Origin: CAJWKT01 sp964465375
Lineage (GTDB): Bacteria > Pseudomonadota > Gammaproteobacteria > Steroidobacterales > Rariloculaceae
Direction: 5' to 3'
DNA: 64,000 nt
Assembly (NCBI GenBank): GCA_964465375.1
Contig: CAYXIJ010000013.1
Location: 1 to 64,000, forward strand
The notes below the pieces were generated by a model. The model was not told the DNA's origin. It did no database searches and was given only the letters and a program-made list of their open reading frames with translations. Below are positions 17,263-25,015 of the stretch, in pieces; positions within the stretch are counted from its first letter, which is position 1; every line of letters starts with the position of its first letter. The position numbers and the translations under genes are program-made.

Positions 17263-18324
17263 ATGGACAAGATTGATGTTGGTATTATCGGTACCGGTTG
17301 GTGTGGTGGGATTCGTGCCAATACTTGTGCGGCTAGTCCGATTGTTAACGAATTACATATTGCTGAAATCGATGAAGATCGACTCAAGGAAGTTTCCGAA
17401 CAAACAAACCCCACTTCTTCGACCTCAGATTACCGGGATCTCATTGCCAACAAAACGATTACCACTATCATCGTCTCAGCCACACCGGAAACAACTCATT
17501 ACCCGATGGCTAAAGAGTCTCTGCTTGCCGGGAAGCACGTTTTTCTAGAAAAACCTTTGGCACTAACCTTAACTGAAGCGGACGAACTTATTCAGATCAG
17601 TAAAGAGAGTAATCTCAAACTGGCGATTGGTTATTCTCAACGCTTCAACCCAAAGTTTGCTTATGTAAAAAAATGCATTAAAGAGAAAAAAATTGGGGAT
17701 CCTGTTTGCGCCTTAGTAAGTCGACATATCACCAGAGGCCTCGGCAAAAAAATTAGCAGTCGTATCAAGCTTTCTCCGGCCGCCATGGAAGCGACACATG
17801 ATTTAGATTTTGTTCTCTGGTGCATGGAGCCAGCAAAACCGATACGTGTCTATTCACAGACTGCTTATGGTGCAATGCAGCATCAAACGGGATCTGCTGA
17901 TGCACAGTGGCTTATGATTACAATGGATAATGGAGTTGTCTTGAGCGTTGGTGCCGGGTGGAGCATGCCCCCGGGGTATCCAAATTACTCGGGTACTTGG
18001 ATTGAGGTCGTGGGCACTGATGGCATGCTCGTGATAGATGATACGCACAGAGATGTAGTTTTTAATACCATGAAGAATGGCATCCAACTTCCAATGTCAT
18101 CAATGCCCGGAGAGCCGGTAGATCATGTGTTTGCTGGTCCGATGCATAACGAAACCGTTCATTATTTAGAGGCAGTGGCATTTGGTCGTCCAGTTATGGT
18201 TACTGCAGAAAAGGCGCGGAGGGTTATGGAGGTTTACATGGCCGCGGATTTATCGGATGAGCGTAATGAAGCAGTAGATTTGCCACTGAGCGAGTCGAAG
18301 CTTTCTGCTGTAGCCGCCGCATAG
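17263..18324 (+). CDS. Gfo/Idh/MocA-family oxidoreductase
   Basis: 353 residues. N-terminal Rossmann domain with I-I-G-T-G-W-C-G-G at residue 8, then the signature H-V-F-L-E-K-P-L-A that carries the conserved E-K-P Lys. The C-terminal beta-sheet domain starts near residue 125. Family members use NAD(P)+ on sugars, inositols, imines or related polyols, in the cytoplasm. It is preceded by AGGATC 7-12 bases before the ATG. It lies 31 bases upstream of the TTT transporter genes, which suggests the imported carboxylate or sugar acid is its substrate or a derivative. Confidence 0.85.
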   Translation: MDKIDVGIIGTGWCGGIRANTCAASPIVNELHIAEIDEDRLKEVSEQTNPTSSTSDYRDLIANKTITTIIVSATPETTHYPMAKESLLAGKHVFLEKPLALTLTEADELIQISKESNLKLAIGYSQRFNPKFAYVKKCIKEKKIGDPVCALVSRHITRGLGKKISSRIKLSPAAMEATHDLDFVLWCMEPAKPIRVYSQTAYGAMQHQTGSADAQWLMITMDNGVVLSVGAGWSMPPGYPNYSGTWIEVVGTDGMLVIDDTHRDVVFNTMKNGIQLPMSSMPGEPVDHVFAGPMHNETVHYLEAVAFGRPVMVTAEKARRVMEVYMAADLSDERNEAVDLPLSESKLSAVAAA

Positions 18325-18355
18325 TGTTATCGGATTTTATTTTCAGGCATAGGGT

Positions 18356-18886
18356 ATGGCTAAATTCCCGGCTGATGTTGTTTTTGTAATCGGTGCTTTG
18401 GTCCTTGCGGTACTCGGGTTACTTTTTGGTGGATGGTTGATCGTAGATCCCCCAATATTGTTGAGTCGTGACATTCTGGCAATGAACCCAAGGGTATTTC
18501 CGACCTTGGTTCTCTTTTTTATCCTGTTGGTTGCTTTGATTTTTTTGGCTACAGAGAGCAGAAAGGGCTCTCTCGCAGGTAATATATTGAAAGAAAGTTC
18601 ACCGCAGAGTCCGCTAGCTCTATACCGCCAGTTTGGTTTTGTAGGGCTTACCGTTGGTTGTGCATTATTGCTTACCACACTTGGCTTTCTAGCCACTATG
18701 TTTTTGTTAATGGCCGGCACATCATTATTAGTAGGAAACCGTAGTTCTCTGCAAATATTTGCTATTAGTCTGGTTACTCCCCTGAGTTTTTATATGATTG
18801 TTACGTACATGCTTAGGACTCAGTTGCCCGAAGCTGATATTGTGGAGCGCACATTAGCCATGATTATTAATGCACTGAACACATAG
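18356..18886 (+). CDS. tctB: Tripartite tricarboxylate transporter small membrane subunit (TctB-type)
   Basis: 176 residues with four hydrophobic segments, the topology of TctB. N-P-R-V-F-P-T-L-V near residue 45 is a family hallmark (x-F-P at the second membrane segment). It forms the small inner-membrane subunit of a Na+/H+-driven carboxylate importer together with the next two genes. The order tctB-tctA-tctC here differs from the textbook tctC-B-A order but is common in marine bacteria. Confidence 0.85.
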   Translation: MAKFPADVVFVIGALVLAVLGLLFGGWLIVDPPILLSRDILAMNPRVFPTLVLFFILLVALIFLATESRKGSLAGNILKESSPQSPLALYRQFGFVGLTVGCALLLTTLGFLATMFLLMAGTSLLVGNRSSLQIFAISLVTPLSFYMIVTYMLRTQLPEADIVERTLAMIINALNT

Positions 18887-18946
18887 ATAAAAAATTCCCC
18901 CAGCTGGCCGTTCTTTCTGCACTATACCTAGATGGGCTGATCCATT

Positions 18947-20455
18947 ATGTTTGACATGTTGATGCTTGGTTTGAACGACGCCTTACGGCTAGATACTTTT
19001 ATCTGGATAGGTGGGGGACTTCTTCTTGGGATGCTCGTGGGAGCTCTTCCTGGTTTTACGACTTCAATGGGTATGTCGGTACTTGTGCCTATTTCTTTCC
19101 TCGTGGGTGATCCACTAATTGGGATTCCGTTTCTGATTGGGGTGTACAAGGGTGGAATTTATGGTGGTAGTGTGCCAGCTATCCTAATTTCCATGCCCGG
19201 CACAGGAGCCTCAATCGCGACCGTACTTGATGGCTATGCCTTGACAAAAAAAGGTCAATCAAGAAAGGCACTTGAAATGAGTCTGTTCTCTTCAGGCCTT
19301 TCAGATTTTTTTAGTGATATTTTCACCCTTGTGATGATCATTCCAGTTGCTACGGTTGTGCTTGGTTTTGGGCCACCCGAAATTGCTGCAGTGATGTTTT
19401 TGAGCTTAGTTATCATTGCCGTGACTTCTGCAGGCCCCGCTGTCAAGGGCCTAATAATGCTGGGTTTGGGTATATGGGTTGGATTTGTTGGAGCTGACCC
19501 ATTTTCTGCTATGGCAAGGTATACATTTGGTACTACGGAGCTCTACGATGGATTTCACCTAATCCCTATATTAATAGGACTTTTTGCATTGCCAGAAATT
19601 TTTAATGCGGTAAAAGAGGGCGATACAAGGGGGAAGCGTATATCAACTTTCGTGGGCGAACGTTTGCGTCTACAAGAGCTAAAAAGTAGTTTCCGAACAA
19701 TTCTTAGATCGACAATGATTGGAACCGGAATTGGCATCGTGCCTGGTTTGGGTCAGCCAATCGCTGCAATGATGGGATATATTGCGGCAAAGAACGCATC
19801 CAAATACCCAGAAAAGTTTGGCAAAGGTGAATTGGATGGTGTGGCTGCTGCAGAATCCGCAAACAATGCTGTAAATGGTCCCACCATGGTGCCGCTTCTT
19901 ACGCTAGGTATTCCAGGCGATTCCGTGACAGCATTGTTGCTCGGTGCTTTTATGATGCAGGGCCTGCGGCCAGGGCCTACCTTGCTTGAATCTAGCGGTA
20001 ATGTAGTTTTTGCGATTTTGATAGCAATGATTTTCGCGAATGTCTTGTTTGTAATTATCGGTTACCTGGCCATTCCGCTTTTTGCGCGTGTTGTCACAAT
20101 TAAGAAATCTCTTTTGATACCCGTGACAATTATGTTAGCTTTTGCGGGAACCTATCTGGCTCGCAGTAATCCTTTCGACATAATTACCCTGATCAGTTTT
20201 GGCCTGATAGGCATTGCTGCTCGAGCGGCTAAATTTGATGTAGCGCCAATGGTTATGGGTTTTATCTTGGGCCGAGAACTTGAATACGCTTTTGGTCAAA
20301 CATTGGCCTTAGCAGGTGATAATTGGATTCATTTTGCTTTTGGGGAGCGCCTAGGTATGACAGCTATATTATTAGCTACGCCACTTGTTGGAGCTATTTT
20401 AGGGTTTCGGATGAACCGTTTTAGAAAGCGGTCTCTGGATAGCGACAGGAAATAG
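18947..20455 (+). CDS. tctA: Tripartite tricarboxylate transporter large permease (TctA-type)
   Basis: 502 residues with about 12 hydrophobic segments. Diagnostic motifs: G-A-L-P-G-F-T-T-S-M-G near residue 31, Y-K-G-G-I-Y-G-G-S-V-P-A-I-L near residue 66, and P-G-L-G-Q-P-I-A-A-M-M with A-A-A-E-S-A-N-N-A near the middle. These conserved Gly/Pro loops are typical of TctA. It is the inner-membrane translocation subunit and lies in the operon between tctB and tctC, ending 5 bases before the latter. Confidence 0.93.
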   Translation: MFDMLMLGLNDALRLDTFIWIGGGLLLGMLVGALPGFTTSMGMSVLVPISFLVGDPLIGIPFLIGVYKGGIYGGSVPAILISMPGTGASIATVLDGYALTKKGQSRKALEMSLFSSGLSDFFSDIFTLVMIIPVATVVLGFGPPEIAAVMFLSLVIIAVTSAGPAVKGLIMLGLGIWVGFVGADPFSAMARYTFGTTELYDGFHLIPILIGLFALPEIFNAVKEGDTRGKRISTFVGERLRLQELKSSFRTILRSTMIGTGIGIVPGLGQPIAAMMGYIAAKNASKYPEKFGKGELDGVAAAESANNAVNGPTMVPLLTLGIPGDSVTALLLGAFMMQGLRPGPTLLESSGNVVFAILIAMIFANVLFVIIGYLAIPLFARVVTIKKSLLIPVTIMLAFAGTYLARSNPFDIITLISFGLIGIAARAAKFDVAPMVMGFILGRELEYAFGQTLALAGDNWIHFAFGERLGMTAILLATPLVGAILGFRMNRFRKRSLDSDRK

Positions 20456-20460
20456 ACACT

Positions 20461-21456
20461 ATGAGTTTTTTGGCTAAAAATTTACTGACCAAAAAATTAG
20501 CCATATGGGTTATGCAATTGTGGATTATTTTTCTTGGGCAATTAATTTACCAAGAATCATTGGCGCAATACCCAGAAAAGCCTATTACTCTCATCACCCC
20601 TTTTGCGGCCGGAGGATCTAGCGATCTAATTGCCCGTGTTTTTACTACTTATCTTAATAGTTACTTAGCTCAACCCATGTTGATAAGGTTGGTTCCAGGC
20701 CAGGCAGGCCAGAAGGGTACCTTAGAGGCAATTAGGGCGACCCCAGACGGTTACACGCTGGTCTTCATAGATAACTATCGGGATCAATTACACCAGTATA
20801 CGTTCCCGAATGATTTCTATGACACCAATGAGGATTTAGTGACTGTTGCACGCATAAATTATGGACAGATCGCAATTATCGTGCGCGCAACTGGCCCATA
20901 TCAGTCTTGGGACGAATTCTTGGTAGCTGCTAGAGCAGGATCCGGCCAGTTGAAAATGGCTCACAGTGGTTTATGGGCGGCTTTATTTGTTCCAGCCTGG
21001 CGGATTATGCAGGAGTTTGATCTACGCTTCAGGATGATTCCATACCGTGGGGGTGGGCCTGCAAAAGCAGCTCTTATGGCTGGAGATGTGGATTTTTCCA
21101 TGGCATTTCCGGCAACCGTAGTTCAGGACGTGGAAGCCGGAAAAGTACGGATTCTGGCTACTGCGGGTCCTGAGCGGACTATAAAGGGTGTGCCATCTTT
21201 TACAGAGATTGGTCTAGCGCCTGGTACGGGCTATATTCACCGCATAGTAATGGCGCCAGCAGGTATTGCGGATGACCGTCTTGCTGTTCTGCAGGACGCG
21301 CTACAGCAGCTTCAAATGGATAAAGACTATCAGGCTGCCATGGCTCGGCTGGGTGAGAACCTAGAATATTTAACGGGACCAGCCTATGAGCTGGTTCGAC
21401 GGCAGCAATCGGCCGAGTACGCTGAATTGGTTTCGACTCTCACCAGTCGTCCATAA
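20461..21456 (+). CDS. tctC: Tripartite tricarboxylate transporter substrate-binding protein (TctC/Bug family)
   Basis: 331 residues. A signal peptide ends near S-L-A-Q-Y-P-E-K-P-I-T-L-I, the standard mature start of Bug proteins. The ligand-binding loops are recognisable: P-F-A-A-G-G-S-S-D-L-I-A-R and the later Y-R-G-G-G-P-A-K-A-A-L. Periplasmic receptor for a carboxylate, working with TctBA. The ATG lies 5 bases after the tctA stop, so translation is probably coupled. Confidence 0.92.
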   Translation: MSFLAKNLLTKKLAIWVMQLWIIFLGQLIYQESLAQYPEKPITLITPFAAGGSSDLIARVFTTYLNSYLAQPMLIRLVPGQAGQKGTLEAIRATPDGYTLVFIDNYRDQLHQYTFPNDFYDTNEDLVTVARINYGQIAIIVRATGPYQSWDEFLVAARAGSGQLKMAHSGLWAALFVPAWRIMQEFDLRFRMIPYRGGGPAKAALMAGDVDFSMAFPATVVQDVEAGKVRILATAGPERTIKGVPSFTEIGLAPGTGYIHRIVMAPAGIADDRLAVLQDALQQLQMDKDYQAAMARLGENLEYLTGPAYELVRRQQSAEYAELVSTLTSRP

Positions 21457-21504
21457 AATGATTTGCCTCAGCAGTGTCGAAGATCTAAAAGATTTCCCAA
21501 TACT

Positions 21505-22779
21505 TTATGTTTTGAAGCGACGTAGTCGGAGGTCGGCTTGTTCTTTGTGTCCCCAAAATTTCTCAATTGCACAGAGCCTTGAACAATAATCACCAATTAT
21601 CACCGATGCCTCTTCCGAGCATTTTTGATATGTCACGGTTTTCAGGAATTTTCCAACCCAAAGTCCCCCTGTGTAACGTGCCGCACCCTTGGTAGGTAAA
21701 GTATGATTTGTGCCAATGACCTTGTCTCCGTAGGAGACATTTGTTTCTGGGCCAAGAAACATAGAACCATAGTTTGTCATTTTATCTAAGTAAAGTCGGG
21801 GATTTTCTGTCAGGATTTCCACATGCTCGCAAGCTATTTTATCGGCTTCAATGATCGCTTCCTCGTCATTTTCAACCAGAATAATCTCACCAAAATCACG
21901 CCAAGCTGCCCCAGCTATTTCAGCTGTTGCTAGTGTGGAGAGCTGTCGTTCTATTTCATCTGGAATGGCTTCGGCCAGTGCCTGTGATGTTGTGATTATT
22001 GTGGCAGGGGATGTTGGACCATGTTCGGCTTGTCCTAGCAAGTCCGTTACCACGATTTCTGCGTCAGAAGTATGGTCTGCTATCACCAAAATTTCCGTTG
22101 GACCGGCGAATAAATCAATTCCTACTCGCCCATATAATTGACGCTTTGCCTCGGCTACGTAAGCATTGCCTGGGCCCACTAGCATATCTACGGGAACAAT
22201 ACTGGTTGTGCCAAGCGCCATAGCACCCACTGCTTGCACCCCGCCTAGTACATAGATTTCATCTGCGCCACCCATTGACATCGCTGCAATGGTTTCTGCA
22301 TGTGGTGCACCGTTTGTCGGGGGCGTGCACGCAATTATGCGGCCCACACCAGCTACACGAGCGGTAACAATACTCATATGAGCCGAGGCAACCATAGGAT
22401 ATAGCCCTCCAGGCACGTAACAGCCGACACTTTCTACTGGAATATTTTTGTGACCAAGCGTTACGCCGGGAATAGTTTCAACTTCAACATCTCGTAAAGC
22501 AGATCTCTGGACCTCGGCAAAATTTCGAATTTGCGTTTGGGCAAATTGAATATCCTTAATAGTTTGGCCTGGGACTATTGCTATTAATTCATCAATTTCT
22601 TTTTTGGACAGGAGGAAACTGTTTGGTGACCAATTATCAAAGCGGACCGAAAGCTCTCGAACCGCAGTATCTCCATGACTCTCAATGTCAGCCAAAATAT
22701 TTTCTACAGTTTTTTGTATTTGAGCATCTATTTCTCGAATCTTTTCTGTGTTTCCCTTACGCTTTAAATAGTTAGCCAT
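21505..22779 (-). CDS. Histidinol dehydrogenase-family enzyme, possibly sulfopropanediol dehydrogenase (HpsN-like)
   Basis: 424 residues of the HisD superfamily, a Zn/NAD+-dependent four-electron oxidation of a terminal alcohol to the acid. V-G-C-Y-V-P-G-G-L-Y-P, V-G-P-G-N-A-Y-V-A-E-A-K, G-P-T-E-I-L, Q-A-E-H-G and G-T-N-H-T-L-P-T-K-G-A are the family blocks, with the catalytic E-H pair in A-C-E-H-V. No other histidine gene is in the window, and the neighbours are carboxylate transporters, so biosynthesis is unlikely. The C-terminal F-L-K-T-V-T-Y-Q...G-H-K-E-Q-A-D style resembles HpsN, which oxidises 2,3-dihydroxypropane sulfonate to sulfolactate. That specificity is inference. Convergent with tctC. 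Confidence 0.82.
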   Translation of the reverse strand: MANYLKRKGNTEKIREIDAQIQKTVENILADIESHGDTAVRELSVRFDNWSPNSFLLSKKEIDELIAIVPGQTIKDIQFAQTQIRNFAEVQRSALRDVEVETIPGVTLGHKNIPVESVGCYVPGGLYPMVASAHMSIVTARVAGVGRIIACTPPTNGAPHAETIAAMSMGGADEIYVLGGVQAVGAMALGTTSIVPVDMLVGPGNAYVAEAKRQLYGRVGIDLFAGPTEILVIADHTSDAEIVVTDLLGQAEHGPTSPATIITTSQALAEAIPDEIERQLSTLATAEIAGAAWRDFGEIILVENDEEAIIEADKIACEHVEILTENPRLYLDKMTNYGSMFLGPETNVSYGDKVIGTNHTLPTKGAARYTGGLWVGKFLKTVTYQKCSEEASVIIGDYCSRLCAIEKFWGHKEQADLRLRRFKT

Positions 22780-22916
22780 GGCTCTGCTTTAATTATTAAT
22801 TGATAAAAATAGAAGGTTTAAAATTATGCAACATGAAAATTAGTCATCCCCAAAATGTAATCACAACGAATATGAAATAGATGAAATACGGGTAGCGGGA
22901 GGTTTTTTGGATTAAA

Positions 22917-22944
22917 ATATTCAATATTCAATATTCAATGTTCA
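22917..22944. repeat. Four tandem copies of a heptamer (ATATTCA)
   Basis: Three exact ATATTCA units at 22917-22937 are followed by one copy with a single change (ATGTTCA, 22938-22944). They lie in the AT-rich 276-base gap (22780-23055) upstream of the HisD-family gene and downstream of the cyclase gene. They could be binding sites for a regulator or simple slippage. I see no gene in the gap. Confidence 0.6.
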
Positions 22945-23032
22945 AGGTAAAAAGTATGCTTTTGTTTCGTGCTTAAAATGTTCCTCTACAGAATTTTACA
23001 AAGGGCAACCATCTTCACGGATTGCAAATGTA

Positions 23033-23054
23033 TTTAATTTCTTTACAAATTAAA
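23033..23054 (-). terminator. AT-rich hairpin just after the cyclase gene
   Basis: Perfect 8-bp inverted repeat TTTAATTT / AAATTAAA with a 6-base loop, directly beyond the stop codon of the minus-strand cyclase gene. The stem is entirely A/T, so it is thermodynamically weak; a terminator is plausible but not certain. Confidence 0.3.
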
Positions 23055-23055
23055 A

Positions 23056-24024
23056 TTATTTAATAGCTATCGGATTTAGTGGTGAGCCTACACCACCAGT
23101 AATAGGGAGCGGTGGCGCACAGAAAAAGAATTCATATGTACCATCTTCAGCGCAATCTGTTGCAAGGTGGTCGACGACAAAAATTTCTCCCATGGAGATA
23201 CCGATCATCGGGATAACTACCCAGTGCCAGGGTTGCTGGGCTTCTTCAGTTTCGTTGGGCCTTACTTCGCAGCCCCAGGTATCACAACAGATAGCTGCGA
23301 TCTCTTTCTCGTAGATCCATTCTGCAGTTTCGAAGGCCATTCCTGGGGCATCTCCGCCGGCGTAATCTCCCCACTCGCCCGCATTTAGGCACTGGCCCAT
23401 CATGCCGGTACGCACGATAACAAAGTCACCTCGGCGAATTTCTACTTCCTGGGCTTCGGCAGTCTCATTAAGATCCGAATTCGTGATTGCCATTCCGGGC
23501 TCGAGCGACTCAACTCCCACGTGCTTGGCTACATCTAGAAGTATACCCCGGCCTACGAAACGGTCTTTTACTTTTTCAATACCATTCTTTTTAGCACCAC
23601 TTGCATCAACAAGCTTTGCGTCATAGCCATTCCACATTTTATCTTCGTAAAAAATATGCCCTAGGGCATCCCATTGTGTGCCACATTGCAGAGGTAGTGA
23701 CACCATGTCGTCGGCAAACCGAAAGCGTCCTTCATCTTGGTTTCCAGCAACTGCATCAGTACCTGTAGCAAGCATAGTGTGGATTGGGTTGAAACGATTC
23801 CCCCAAAGCCCTTTTTGGGGCCCTTGATTATCGAAATTTAATGCTAGGGAAAATACTTTGCCCTTACGGATGAGAGAAGCAGCCCTAATAATGTCTTCCG
23901 GAGATACAAAGTTCAGTGTGCCAGCCTCGTCGTCTGGTCCCCAACGATTCCAGTTTTTACAATGTTCTGCTGTTTTTTGCAGAATGGACATATCCAGTTT
24001 GCCCTTGCTGTAGTGTCGCGGCAT
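23056..24024 (-). CDS. Cyclase-family metal-dependent hydrolase (kynurenine formamidase-like fold)
   Basis: About 322 residues of the cyclase family, Zn/Mn-dependent hydrolases of amides or lactones that include kynurenine formamidase and isatin hydrolase. The usual H-x-G-T-H-x-D-x-x-x-H motif appears as Q-C-G-T-Q-W-D-A-L-G-H, so Asp and the last His remain while two His positions are Gln. W-G-P-D-D-E-A-G-T-L-N near the N-terminus is a hallmark of the subgroup also found at 44628. The frame runs to 24177, but ATG 24024 has GGAGA 8 bases upstream and avoids overlap with the divergent SDR at 24137. No signal peptide: cytoplasmic. Substrate unknown. Confidence 0.8.
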   Translation of the reverse strand: MPRHYSKGKLDMSILQKTAEHCKNWNRWGPDDEAGTLNFVSPEDIIRAASLIRKGKVFSLALNFDNQGPQKGLWGNRFNPIHTMLATGTDAVAGNQDEGRFRFADDMVSLPLQCGTQWDALGHIFYEDKMWNGYDAKLVDASGAKKNGIEKVKDRFVGRGILLDVAKHVGVESLEPGMAITNSDLNETAEAQEVEIRRGDFVIVRTGMMGQCLNAGEWGDYAGGDAPGMAFETAEWIYEKEIAAICCDTWGCEVRPNETEEAQQPWHWVVIPMIGISMGEIFVVDHLATDCAEDGTYEFFFCAPPLPITGGVGSPLNPIAIK

Positions 24025-24136
24025 AGTAGTTCTCCGTAGATGTAAACTGCGTGTGGGGAGTGGCCTTACCACATTAAGGTAGATGGCAGTGTGGAAGTCA
24101 ACACTCAACTGGTTCTTTTCTGGGAGGTAAATATTC

Positions 24137-24916
24137 ATGACGATCATGGTTGGCGGGGACTTAAAGATGCCGTCCATGCGGCTGGATGGTCAGATTGCAG
24201 TGATTACTGGAGGAGGGCGCGGTTTGGGCCGGGCTTGTGCGCTAGCGTTAGGACAAGCAGGAGCTGAAACAGTGTTAGTAAGCAGGACTCTGAGTGAACT
24301 GCAGGAGGTAGAGGATACGATATGCGCCGGTGGCGGGATTGCTTCATCAATTGAATGCGATGTAACAGATGTGGGACAGGTAGGTGCGACAATTGGTCAG
24401 TTGGATAGGATCGATGTACTGGTCAATGGCGCTGGCATCAATATTCCTGAACCCTTTTTGAATGTGACCGAGGATCACTTTGATCAGACCATGTCGCTTA
24501 ATGTAAAGGCTGCTTTTGTAGTATCCCAAACGGCCGTGCGACGTATGCGAGCCACTGGCTCTGGAGGAGTGATCATTAACATTTCTTCACAGATGGGGCA
24601 TGTGGGAGCCCCGAATCGAACCGTTTACTGTACGTCAAAACATGCTATGGAGGGTATGACAAGAGCAATGGCTGTAGAGCTGGCGCCCGATAAAATTCGT
24701 GTTAACTCTATTGCACCAACTTTTATCTTGACGCCGATGACCGAACCATTTTTTGAAGATCAGGAATTCAGGAAAGACACTATTGACCGTATTCCGCTTG
24801 GTCACATAGGTGAGCTGGAGGACATCATGGGCGCAGTAGTATTTTTGGCTTCCCCCGCAGCTGCCATGATCACCGGCACATCGCTACCAATCGACGGGGG
24901 ATGGACGGCCTGGTAG
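24137..24916 (+). CDS. Short-chain dehydrogenase/reductase (SDR)
   Basis: 259 residues of the classical SDR type. T-G-G-G-R-G-L-G is the cofactor motif, N-G-A-G the structural NxAG, N-I-S-S-Q the catalytic Ser, and Y-C-T-S-K the catalytic Tyr and Lys. The C-terminus I-D-G-G-W-T is typical of FabG/gluconate 5-dehydrogenase-like members. A strong GGGAGG lies 9 bases before the ATG at 24137. It converts a hydroxyl to a keto group, or the reverse, with NAD(P) in the cytoplasm. Divergent from the cyclase gene; with the HisD-like enzyme it could form a polyol oxidation pair. Confidence 0.9.
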   Translation: MTIMVGGDLKMPSMRLDGQIAVITGGGRGLGRACALALGQAGAETVLVSRTLSELQEVEDTICAGGGIASSIECDVTDVGQVGATIGQLDRIDVLVNGAGINIPEPFLNVTEDHFDQTMSLNVKAAFVVSQTAVRRMRATGSGGVIINISSQMGHVGAPNRTVYCTSKHAMEGMTRAMAVELAPDKIRVNSIAPTFILTPMTEPFFEDQEFRKDTIDRIPLGHIGELEDIMGAVVFLASPAAAMITGTSLPIDGGWTAW

Positions 24917-24983
24917 ATATTTCTGTTACCTTTTCATCGGCTGCCGGAGATAAGTTCTTTGCAAATATGAATGCGGTACCGAA

Positions 24984-25001
24984 CTATCAACTACCTGATA
25001 G
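24984..25001. terminator. Small hairpin between convergent SDR and selenoprotein genes
   Basis: 6-bp inverted repeat CTATCA / TGATAG with a 6-base loop, 15 bases before the end of the convergent selenoprotein gene. No U-tract is seen. This is only a possible terminator. Confidence 0.25.
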
Positions 25002-25015
25002 AGTGTGACCCTTCA

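Noticed and set aside
21505..22779. Gene as hisD of histidine biosynthesis
   Set aside because: No other his genes are nearby and the neighbours are transport and catabolic genes, so I describe only the family and an HpsN-like possibility.
22917..22944. Heptamer repeats as a CRISPR array or replication iterons
   Set aside because: Units are seven bases without spacers and there are no cas, rep or dnaA-box-like neighbours.
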